From Kalmusia sp. IMI 367209 (Eukaryota > Ascomycota > Dothideomycetes > Pleosporales > Didymosphaeriaceae), in assembly GCA_027946365.1 (NCBI GenBank), contig JAPEUQ010000012.1:1240001-1304000 (forward strand): a DNA stretch of 64,000 nucleotides, read 5' to 3'. The notes under the pieces were generated by a model, which was not told the origin of the DNA, did not search any database, and saw only the letters and a program-made list of their open reading frames with translations. Shown one piece after another: positions 43,766 through 54,479 of the stretch (position 1 is its first letter; the number at the start of each line of letters is the position of its first letter). Made by a program: the position numbers and the translations under genes.

Positions 43766-45314
43766 TTATCCCCTCTTATAAGGTACTCTCATCCTAAGAG
43801 CCTAGGTTAGGGCGTACTAGGGCCTAGGTGGTAATAATAGTCCTAGGTAGGCCCTCCCTTACTAGATTAGTAGTAGGCGTACATTAAAGTACTAATATAA
43901 ATAGTATAGTTAGATATATATATTCTTTATTTTATTTATCTAGGTTTTTTTTACTTTTAGTATTACTTTATACTAGTTTAAACTAGTATTATATAGAGCC
44001 TATTATATAAGCTACCACGCATATTTCTAGCTTACCTTAACCTATTTACCTTCTCTCTAGTTTCTCCTACTTTTAAAATTGGCTTATAAGTTTTTTTATC
44101 TATATAGGCGTGTAATGTAGTTTACTAATATTTTTATAGAAGGCGTTTATTTTTATAACCTAATTTTCCGTTCTTTATACTCTAATCTCTAAGTAAGTAT
44201 ACCTAGGATTATAGGGACTAGGGGCCCTAGCTAATACTAATAGACGCTATTAGTCCTAATTAGTTATTCTATCTATAGTAGATCTAATTTAATTATATCT
44301 ACTTTAGCTATATATAAGTAGTTATATAAAGATTATAACTTAATTAAGTTAATACTTTACTACGTAGAGTATATAAGTAGTATTACTAAAGATATTCTCT
44401 AGACTAATTATTATAAATTTCTTATTTTAGATATTAATCGACGTCCATTCCATGTCTCTAACCTAGTAGGTAATAAAATCTTTCTATAATATAAGACTTA
44501 TTAGGACTTTAAGAAGACTTATTATATAGTAAGTAATATTCTTAAACTTTCTATATTTTAAAAGAGACTATAAGGCCTATTAGGTACTATTAAATATTAT
44601 TAGGTCCTTATTAATACTAAATAGTTCTTATTAGCTAATCTTCCCTATCTTACTAAAATTAATGCGAAGAAAGCGATTCTTTTAAATATTTATTTATTAA
44701 AGATAATATAAATAACTCTATATTTAATAATAGTAATTTAGCTTAACCTAACTCTAATAGGTGTAATCCGGCACTAATAGTCCCTACTTAACTTAGTAAA
44801 GAGATGGAGGATACTAGATATAAAATAAAGGAGGCTATAAATAATATTTTTTAGATTTTAAATAAAAAAGCGTACCATGCTTTATATAATAGTAGTTATA
44901 GTGAGTACTATTAACTTTATAATAACTAGTTAGACCTCTAGAATTATTACGCATAGTTAGGTATTATTAAGTATACTTATAAGCGTTTAAATAATGAGCA
45001 GCGCTGTATAAAGAAAATTTAAAACTAATATATAATATTAAAGATAGATATTAGCCCTTATAAGGTAAAAAGACTATCTAGGGGTTATAGGACCCTATAG
45101 GCCCTAACTGGCGCTAATAGATATAGATAAATAATCCTAAACATTATATAGAGCTAATCGACCTCTCTAAAAAAGATTAGATTAGAGATATTACTTAGGT
45201 CTTTATATAACGCTAGATCCTACTATAACTTATAATAGTTAGGTGTATATCTATAAGGAAGAGGAATTTATTAATCTCTTTATTATAGATCTTTAGCCGA
45301 ACACTTCCGCCAAT
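43766..45314 (+). pseudogene. element B, gag-like region (RIP-mutated)
   Basis: Follows the LTR. A degenerate plus-strand reading is visible from about 44800 (KEMEDTRYKIKEAINNIF, then NKKAYHALYNSSYSEYY), interrupted by TAA and TAG at positions where glutamine codons are expected. An inverted copy of this whole stretch lies at about 59265-60822. I call it gag-like from its place between LTR and pol, not from a recognised domain. The hAT transposon interrupts it at 45322. Confidence 0.5.
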
Positions 45315-45322
45315 CTATAGAG
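45315..45322. repeat. hAT target site duplication, left
   Basis: CTATAGAG; pairs with CTATAGAC at 51259-51266 (7 of 8 bases). Eight bp is the normal hAT duplication length. Confidence 0.75.
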
Positions 45323-45328
45323 CAGTGT

Positions 45329-45512
45329 TACAAAATTTAGTAATTAAATATTACTTAGTATTACTTAGTATTACTAAATAGTATTACTAAGCAAATACTA
45401 ATTACTAATTACTAATTACTAAATTCTTAATTACTAATTACTAAAACTAATTACTAAATGAAAATTTAGTAATTATATAGTAATTACTAAATTACTAAAT
45501 TAGTAATTAAGT
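45329..45512. repeat. hAT left subterminal repeats
   Basis: Dense direct and inverted copies of a short motif, TTAGTAATTA / TAATTACTAA, next to the left end. Matching clusters lie at the right end. Such arrays are the usual binding sites for hAT transposases. Confidence 0.7.
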
Positions 45513-46399
45513 CTAGAAATTGAGAATTATTAGGATTTCTTTATAATTATTATAGTATAGTACTATCTTTCTCGACTATAAAGTTTATAGCTTATAATTA
45601 TTAAAGTCTAGTTGAAAATAATTAAAAGAAGTTTTTAGATTATTCTATTTATCTTTTCTAAATATATTTACTAGATTATACTTTTTAATAAGTCAATAAT
45701 TATTATTATTACTATATTTACTAGAAATATTATAAATAATAGAGTAATAAGATGGATTTCTATTATAAAGTTCTAAGAGGCTAAGATTTTTAATAAAAAG
45801 TATAGTTTATAAATAGATTCTATAATAATATACTATATCTAAAATATAAAAGTTATAAAGTACTTTTATATAGTTAAAATATAATTTAAATTATAGTAGT
45901 TATTTATTTAGATATTAAGTTATTTTAATTTTTAAACTACTACTTTTATAAATAACTCTAAGGACGTAGAATACTTTTATAAAAGTATATACTAAAACTA
46001 GTATTATAGATAAAATGATAAATCTATTTTATATATCTAAAATAATACTTTAGATTAAGCTATAATCTATTAGAATTAGTATAATAGTATAACTAGTTAG
46101 CTAGAAACTTAATATAATTAAAGACTACTTTAGTAAGTATCTTCTAAAGGCTACTTTAAGACACTTTCTAAAATATATCGAAAACTATTAATTAAAAGTC
46201 GTAATTGGATTACTAAAAGTACGCTAGTAGATTGAAAATAATAAGGTTCTTAATACGACTTATATTATATAAGAATTATATTAAGTACTTAATTAGGTAA
46301 GCTATAATTAATTTTTTTAAAAAGTAGAATTTTTACTATATGTTATAATCTAGGAATCGTTAACTTTAAAATATAAAAAAACTTAAGATAATTTCTAAA

Positions 46400-48682
46400 C
46401 TATATACTATAGTTACTACCACTACTAATACTACTATAACTAGTAATACTAGTAGTAGTTCTATCTTCTAATTCTACTTCTTCTAAATCTATTATAGTAT
46501 TATTACTAGTAGCCCTTTGTTTACCTTTATTTCTAGATCTATTATTTTTTTACTTAGTAATTTATTATTGTTAATCTCTTCTTCTTCATCTTCTACTATA
46601 TTTCTATCTTTTAAAATTATAAGTTTTTTAATAGTACTAGGTAATAGTCTATTTTTTTTAGTAACTATATCACCTACTTTAGAAAAAGTAGATTCACTAG
46701 CATTAAGTAGATAGAATAGCTAAGTAGTCTTTAGCTATTCTATATATTATAGGAAATCTAGTTTTATTAGAATTATAATAGTCTTCTATATTAATATCTT
46801 TAGGTACTCTAGCCTCATTTAAATATAATTCTAGCTCGTTTTCTATTACTAAAGTATTAATATTATTACTAGTTATATATAATTCATCATCACTACTACT
46901 ATTATTTATATCTAAATTAATAGTAGTATTATTAAAAGTAGTATCTATAATATTATCTTTATAAAGATCTTTATATTCATTATAAATTTCTATAAAATAA
47001 TCTTTTATACTACTTATAATTTCATTACTATAATTCAAATTTTTAAATATATCTAATTTAAATTGTGGATTTAAGATAGTTATTAAATATAAGTCTTTAG
47101 TTTATCTATATTATTATCTAAAATAGAATAGTATTCTAAAAGTTTCTTTTAGCTTCTTTTAAACCGGCGTTAATAAAAGGATTATTATAAGTTTTTAAAT
47201 AGAATGACTCTAGACTATTATATAATTTAGTAATATAAATAATAGTAAAATAGTTATTAGAATAATTTATAGTTTATAGCTTTATAGTAGGCTTTCTAAA
47301 AATTTCTAAAATAGTTCTAATTTGTTCTAAATAAACCCAATCCTTTTCTAGTATTTTAGGCTCTAAATTTATATTTTTCTTTCTAATATTATCTAAATTA
47401 TTAACTTTATTAGTAATAGTAGTAATTTCATCTTTAAAATAAAGAAATCTTTCTATCATATTATAAGTAGATAACCATCTAGTTAAATTATCCTTTATTA
47501 AGTTTTCTACTCCTTTATTATTAGTATTACTATTTTTTTCTTTTACTGTAGTTCTAAAATTATTCTTAAGATAGTGATTATTTTTAAATTTAGTTATATA
47601 ATTTCTTATAGTTATAGGTATAGCTTTAGTATCTTCTAGTATTTTATTAATATTTAAATTAGTTCTTCTTATTTCGTAAATTTCTATTATATTATTAATA
47701 TTAGTATTAAACTTCTTAGTAGTATTTATATTAAAAATATATAATCTAAAAAGGTATTACTAATTAAATTTAAAATATGGGCGAAACATTTAATATCTAC
47801 TATATTATTATTAAATTTAAATCTAAAATTGTCTTTTAAAAGTTCTATAGTACTATTAATAGAGTAGCATTATCTCTAGTTACTCCTAATAATTCATCAC
47901 TTAATTTATAATTTAATAAGATCTTTTCTAAAATAGAATAAAGATTACTACTATTATAACTATCTAGATTATTTAAATCCTCAAATCCTATTAAATAAGT
48001 TTCTAGTTGAAATTTATTATTATAAAAATGTAGAGTAATAGCTAGAAAATCTAAATTATTACTAGATTTCCATTCATCTAATGTAATAGAAAATTTACTA
48101 TTATTACTTTTAATTTTATTCTTTAGTTTAGCAGTTTCTCTATTATATAAAATAGTTAATTCATTTCTTATAGTTTCTCTACTAATAGTAGGTAAATCGT
48201 CTTTTATATATTTTAATAAATTTTTAAAACTAGGACTATCTATTAAACTAAAAGGTAAATTATTATTAATAATAAATTATAATAAGTAGTTTTTATATTC
48301 TTCTTTATTAAATAGTATAAAACTAGGTCTTTTTCTTATAAGATTACTACTACTAGAATTACTAAAATAATTATTAATAGTATTTATACTACTATTATCA
48401 TCTAAATTAGAACTATTTTCATCTAAATTAGATTCTAAATAAGTAAAATGTTTATATTTAAAATGACTATATAAATTAGTAGTATTAAAAGGCCAAGTAC
48501 TAATTTTTTTATATTTACATAAATTACAACTAGCTCTAAACTTTCTAGTTTCATTATCTATATAAGGTAGAACTTCTAATTTAAATTGTTTAGTACTAAA
48601 AACCTTAGCTAATTTAGTTATAGGAGGTAATTCTAAATTAGGACTTTTAAATCTTTTTAGTAAAATTAATTTTAGAACCCAT
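46400..48682 (-). pseudogene. hAT transposase (BED finger), degraded
   Basis: Readable over about 760 codons with a few stops and frame shifts. Near the N-terminus a BED-type zinc finger keeps its ligands: CNLCKYKKISTWPFN and SHFKYKH (about 48450-48540). The RNase H-like core is visible as KFSITLDEW, FLAITLHFYNNKFQ and LLGVTRDNA (about 47860-48100), then the hAT motif CFAHILNL (about 47770). Next come the helices of 47274-47459 (ILEKDWVYLEQIRTILEIFR), and the C-terminal dimerisation region (ELELYLNEARVPKDI, then FPIIYRIAKDYLAI) at 46703-46860. The tail after STFSKVGDIVTKK is Ser/Thr rich. The start at 48682 is an ATG followed by one frame shift. Confidence 0.8.
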
Positions 48683-48840
48683 GTTATAAAAAGATAGATA
48701 AAGATAGATAGATAGTATAGTAAAGACTTTTACTTTTACTTTTACTAGTATTATTATATTTATATTCTTTACTTAAAAAAGTTATAAAGTCTTATATTAT
48801 AAATTTATTAGACTTTTATAGTTTTTTATTTTAAATTAAA

Positions 48841-49206
48841 TACGGACTTAACTATAGTTTAAATCTATTTTTTATTAATTATACGGACTTAACTATAGTT
48901 TAAATCATTTATTATTAATTATACGGACTTTACTATAGTTTAAATCCATTTTAAATTAAATATACGGACTTAACTATAGTTTAAATCCATTTCTTATTAA
49001 TTATACGGACTTTACTATAGTTTAAATCCATTTCTTATTAATTATACGGACTTTACTATAGTTTAAATCCATTTCTTATTAATTATACGGACTTTACTAT
49101 AGTTTAAATCCATTTCTTATTAAATCATACGGACTTAATCCATAGTTTAAATCTATTTCTTATTAATTATACGGACTTTACTATAGTTTAAATCCATTTT
49201 CAATTT
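48841..49206. repeat. nine-copy 41-bp minisatellite in the hAT element
   Basis: Unit starts TACGGACTTWACTATAG and continues TTTAAATCCATTTC then TTATTAATTA. Copies start at about 48841, 48882, 48922, 48963, 49003, 49044, 49085, 49128 and 49170. Copies 5-7 are identical or nearly so; others differ by base changes or 2-4 bp indels. It lies just upstream of the transposase start, between the two divergent reading frames of the transposon. Confidence 0.9.
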
Positions 49207-49356
49207 ATAATTAATAATCTTTAAAAAATAGAAGTAGTATATAAATTCTTTATTATTATCTATATTATTTTTATACTTAACTTATTAAGTTACTTAGTAT
49301 TTTATCTATTATACTATCTACTACGTTATTTACTACGTTATCTACTATTTATTACT

Positions 49357-50113
49357 ATGTCTAGCCTTACTACGCAAGATATTATTCGAACTTCTATTAA
49401 TAGAAGTTTAGTAGTTAAATCTACTAAAATAGATTCTACTATAAAGCTCTAATTAATAAATTTAAAAGGATAGCTCTAATAGTACTATTATAGGATATTT
49501 AAATATTTTAAGAATAGTTTACTATTTAAAACGGCTTAAGTACTATAATATTAATAAGTTTAAAATTACTTTAAGTAAGTTTTTATCTTTTTATAAATTA
49601 ATTACTAACTAATATATTTCTAGACCTTATTAAGGAGAATAAAATAGATCTAGACTATAAAGATCTATTATATACTCCTAATACTAAAGAACGAGCTATT
49701 CTTAAAAGAATAAATACTTATTTACTCTATTTAAGTATTTTATTTAAAGATTATAGTAAGTATTACTTTATTATATTTTATAAATACTAATGTCCTATAG
49801 ATTTAATTAATAGCTTTAAAGCTAAGAATATAATTAATAATAAAGAGGTCGTCTTTATTAAAGATAAAGTCTTTAATAAAGAGGACTATAAAAATAATAA
49901 AGATTTCTTCTTAAAGAGGATCTTTATTTTCTTAATACTATTAATTTTCTTAATAAAGACTATTACTCACTAGAAGAAATTAGTCTCTATAAAGAGAAGA
50001 GAAAGACTAGTAATAAAGATAATAATATAGCTATTATTATAAAAGATAATAGTAAGGAGGATTCTATAAACTTAAAAGAAGAAGAGAAGGAATCTAAAAT
50101 GGATATAGACTAA
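49357..50113 (+). pseudogene. second reading frame of the hAT element, degraded
   Basis: Starts ATG with SSLTTQDIIRTSINRSLVVK and runs 30 codons before TAA. The following in-frame stops are all TAA or TAG, as expected for CAA and CAG codons after C to T change. The last 60 codons, in a shifted frame, read as a protein end: LEEISLYKEKRKTSNKDNN, then an acidic tail NLKEEEKESKMDID before TAA. I recognise no domain. Opposite strand to the transposase, across the minisatellite. Confidence 0.5.
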
Positions 50114-51084
50114 AGTATTATATTTTAGTTTATTTTCTTTTATTATTTTATTATTTTTACTATTTTTATTATGTTAACTACTTTTCTCTATTTTCTTTTT
50201 CTTTTTTACTTTTTTACTTTTTAAAATTAATCATTCCCTAGATTGTAACGTTTAGTAAAATTTAAACTTTTAAAAAAATTATTTTTGGCTTATCTAATTG
50301 AGTAATTACTATAATTTTTATATAATATAAATTATACTAAGAACTATATTTAATATCACCTACTAGTATATTTTTACTAATTAAATTAACACTTCTAGTT
50401 AGTAGTTTTCGATTATTTTTAAAAAGTATCTTAAAGTAGTCTTTAGAAGATATATACTTAGGATAGTCTTTTTAATTATATTAAGTTTCTAGCTAACTAG
50501 TTATACTATTATACTAATTCTAATAGATTATAGCTTAATCTAAAGTATTATTTTAGATATATAAAATAGATTTATTATATTATTTATAATACTAGTTTTA
50601 GTATATACTTTTATAAAAGTATTCTATGTCTCTTTAAAGTTATCTATAAAAGTAGTAGTTTTAAAAATTAAAATAACTTAATATCTAAATAAGTAAGTAC
50701 TATAATTTAAATTATATTTAAACTATATAAAAGTACTCTATAATATCTATATTTTAGATATTATATACTATTTTAATTACTATTTATATAGTATATTTTT
50801 ATTAAATCTTATACTACTTTACTATTTATAGTAATAGATTAACTTATATATACTATATAATACTAGTATAGCTAAAATATAAAGTAATTTTATTTATATA
50901 CTAGACGTTTTAGATTATAGTATAAAAAAACTCTTTATATAATTAGATAATTAATATATTTTATTATAATAAGCTAGGTTTTCATATATATTAGCTATAA
51001 CTTTTATAGTCGATAAAGATAGTACTATAATTTAAAAATTTATAAAAAAACCTAATTATCTTAATATTTTTAGTCTTAATTACT

Positions 51085-51249
51085 AATTTAGTAATTTAGT
51101 AATTACTATATAATTAAGATAATTACTAATTACTAATTACTAATTATATTTTAAAAATTTTAATTACTAATTACTAACACTAATTATATTTTAAGATTTA
51201 GTAATTAAGTTAGTAATTATCTTAATTATATAGTAATTACTAAAAATTT
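51085..51249. repeat. hAT right subterminal repeats
   Basis: The same TTAGTAATTA / TAATTACTAA motif in many copies on both strands, just inside the right terminal repeat. Confidence 0.7.
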
Positions 51250-51258
51250 GCAACACTG

Positions 51259-51266
51259 CTATAGAC
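51259..51266. repeat. hAT target site duplication, right
   Basis: CTATAGAC; pairs with 45315-45322. The final base differs (C against G), which is not a RIP transition. Confidence 0.75.
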
Positions 51267-53304
51267 TAATATTAGTCTAATTAGTTAAAGGATCGCTATA
51301 GAAATAGACTTATAATCTATTAAAGAAGCTAAGCTTTTAAAACTAGAATAAATTAAAGCCTAATATTAGAGTATCTACGCCGCTTATATACTCTAGGTAT
51401 ATCTAATAGATGACACGGATATTTAATACTATATAATAATAATAGTTTATAATATTAATAAAGAAGGGTTCCTCTTTACTAGAAAATCTATTTTTATAAG
51501 AAGGAGATATCTATCTTAGTTATAGTACTTAAATATGGTATTAGGGTTATACTAAAGTTATTATATAACTTATTATTATATAAAACTTTAAAAGGAAATT
51601 AAGTAAACTAGCTCTAATCTATTTTTTTTAAGAGTTTTATAGACTACTAGTATAAGCTTAGAATGTCTTACTTATATTAATAAAACGCGTATAGCGTAAG
51701 TACTAAGCCTTTTAGATATATTATACGAATATAGTGATATATTTAATAAGGAAGTAGTATTTACTTTTTAAAATTTAAAGAATCTAACTATACGATCCCT
51801 ATTATAAAGGGGAAGAAATCTCTCTATAAGTCTTTATATAACTTTTTAGTACGTGAGCTTTAAGTGCTCTAAGAGTACTTAAAAGATATTCTTAAAAAGG
51901 AGTAGATTAGGTATAGTACTAGCCCTACTAGAGTACTAATTTTATTTATTTTAAAGAAGGATAAAACGTTATAACTTTATATTAACTATAGAAGACTTAA
52001 TACTATTACTATTAAGAATTATTATATACTCCCTTTAGTTAGAGAGATACTTAATCGCCTATTAGGCATATATTACTACACGACCCTAGACCTCTATAAT
52101 ACCTACTATAGGATTTAGATTTAAGTAGGGGATAAGTGAAAAATAGTATTCTAAACTTAATATAGTTATTTTAAATATCTAGTTATATCTTTTAGGTTAA
52201 TAAACGCACCCGCGAGTTTTAGATATATATTAATAAGATACTAGTATAGTATCTAGACTATATATATATTATATACCTAGATGATATATTTATTTATATT
52301 TATAGTAAGGATATTATACTTTACTAGTATACTATACGCTCTATACTTAAATTATTACGAAAAGCTAAGCTTTTATTAATTTAGAGAAGTATACGTTCGC
52401 CTTAGGTAATATATATTTCCTTAATTTTATTATTAATACGTAAGGTATCTACGCAGATCCTATATATACGGAGATAATAATTAGATAGTTATAATTAATA
52501 AATATTAAAGAACTCTAGTTATTTCTAGGATTTATAAATTTTTATTAATATTTTATTAAAGATTATATAAAAGAAACTGCTCCTCTATTAGATCTACTAA
52601 AGAAAGAATAAGAATTCTAGTAGAATATAAAAGCTAAGAATACCTTTAAAAGGCTTAAAGAATACTTTTTAAGTATATCTATTCTATGCTACTTTAACCC
52701 TATACTTATTATTTAATTAGAGATAGATATATCTATTTTTATAATCTCTAGTATTCTATTATAGCTATTTAAAGATTAGAAATGGTATTTAGTTACTTTT
52801 ACTTTAAAAAACTTTAAGTTATAGAACTTAATTATAAAGTTTATAATCTTAAGCTTCTTACTATTATCTACTATTTTAAATAGTGGAGACATTATTTAGA
52901 TAGCGTATAATATACTATTTAGATACTAAGTAACTATAATAACCTACGCAGTATACGCACTATATAGAGGCTAAACCTATAATAAGCACGTTAAGTAATA
53001 TATCTAGTAGCTTTTAATTTTAAGGTGGAACACCGCCTAGGAAAAATAAATCCTATAGATAGGCTATTAAAAAGGGTAGATTATATATAGGAGAACCTAT
53101 TACTGACCCATTTATTACCTACCCTATAGAACAAGTTACTATTAAGGAATAAATATAGTAGAGTAAGAGAATCTATAAATAAACTTAGCTTATTAGGCGC
53201 GTATAAGATGTATATAACTAATATTTATAAATCTATAAAGGGCCCTACTACTAGTATTATAGTATATATATTATATATATTATATTTACTAGCTAGGGTA
53301 TTGG
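51267..53304 (+). pseudogene. element B, gypsy pol remnant (RT-RNase H)
   Basis: Plus-strand Ty3/gypsy polymerase with many TAA/TAG stops. RT pieces can be followed from about 51930 (LYINYRRLNTITIKNYY, then LDLYNTYYRI) to about 52210 (INAPASF). The catalytic box YLDD is intact at 52274-52285. RNase H follows at about 52800-52910 (ELNYKVYNLKLLTI, then WRHYLDS), and its end at about 53010-53100 (FNFKVEHRLGKINPIDRL). No integrase follows: the region stops at the LTR copy at 53305. Confidence 0.75.
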
Positions 53305-53497
53305 TGTTATATATTAAGGTCTATAGTACTTAGGGAGCGCTATCTAGTACTATTAGGCGCTGGTGGGGTCTATTATATAATATGGAGTTATATTATAGAG
53401 AAGTAGACTAACCTTATTTAGTAGCGATTTATCTATCCTATAATCTATTATTAATTTCTAAAGTTAAGGCTATACTATTATATTTAGTAATATAATA
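53305..53497 (-). repeat. LTR copy, inverted relative to 43572
   Basis: 193 bp starting TGTTATATATTAAGG and ending in a TA-mutated end. Same family as 43572-43765 in opposite orientation and as 60823-61014 in the same orientation. The 5 bp flanking 53305 (ATTGG) and 61014 (ACCTT) do not match, so the two same-orientation copies show no target duplication. Confidence 0.7.
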
Positions 53498-54479
53498 TTT
53501 AAATTACTTAGAAATTCTAATAAGTAGTCTAGATTAACTTACCTCTATAAGCTTTAGATAACCTAAGTTTAAGAGCACTCCTTACTACGTAGGATATATA
53601 TATTATAATGGTTAAAGAAAGTCCTAATTTAATAAATAAGGATTATAACTAATTCTATCTCTATTTACTTTACTAATTATTTATTATTAGTAATGCCTTA
53701 CTAGTTAACGCCTATTAGGGATCTACTAATAATAAAGTAGACCCCTAAATAACTACTATTACTAGTTAGAATATACTAATTAATAGTATATTTAAAAACT
53801 TAGATATAACCTAAAAATAACTAAATAATTAGAGGAACGTCGTTAAACTTTAGCGTATTAATAAGATTTAACGCTAATATAATATAGGTAATACTAAAAA
53901 GTACTTTTTAAGCTAATAAAAATCTTAGAAGTATCTATTATAACTTAAAAGCCCCATCCTTATATCTACTAATATAGAAGTAACTGTATAAATATATCTA
54001 AAAAAATTAATATAATTTTAATTATTAAAAGGATAATTATAAACTCTACTTTTAAGTCTTAGAGACTTATTTTATATATAAGTAATTAAAGATTAACTAT
54101 ACTTTATAGTTTATGACCGATGTTCTCTATATAATATAAAAGACTAAAGTCTAGTCCTAATAATCTTAAGATCTATACTAGTAGGAGATATAGAAGGTAT
54201 TAAAGGAAAGATACTATAAACTCTAGGATCTTCTAATAAGCGGCGCTAGTTAGTATATAATTAGCTTAAATAATACTAGTAAAAGCTAGAATAAGCTTCT
54301 TTAAATCTACTAGATTACTTTTAGGGCTGTTAGGAGGAACTAGAAGTTATCAACGTTAAATAATAGAAATTAGAATTTATAGAGTATTTAACTCTCTATA
54401 TCTACTAGTGACTATAGTCGGTTCCCGCTAAGCAAAAGATAATCTCTAATATAAAACTTAAGTATTAATTATCTTTTAA

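Larger units (their letters stand above)
45323..51258 (-). mobile_element. hAT DNA transposon, complete ends
   Basis: A 5936-bp element inserted in element B. Its ends are CAGTGTTACAAA on the left and the inverted TTTGCAACACTG on the right, continuing as an imperfect inverted repeat of about 24 bp that includes TTTAGTAATTA. Flanks are CTATAGAG (45315-45322) and CTATAGAC (51259-51266), an 8-bp target duplication with one mismatch. The homologous inverted arm at about 59263-59271 carries a single uninterrupted CTATAGA, an empty site. Inside are a hAT transposase pseudogene on the minus strand, a second ruined frame on the plus strand and a 41-bp minisatellite. The strand given is that of the transposase. 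Confidence 0.85.

Noticed and set aside
46517..46714. 65-residue plus-strand open frame
   Set aside because: Antisense to the C-terminal part of the hAT transposase; Ser/Leu/Ile composition is a by-product of AT richness.
48841..49206. Possible CRISPR array
   Set aside because: The repeated units are contiguous 41-bp tandem copies with no unique spacers, in a eukaryotic transposon.
43572..53497. A DNA transposon with 193-bp terminal inverted repeats carrying an RT
   Set aside because: The inverted terminal copies are better explained as LTRs of separate, oppositely oriented gypsy-type insertions, since the same repeat also flanks element D in direct orientation.
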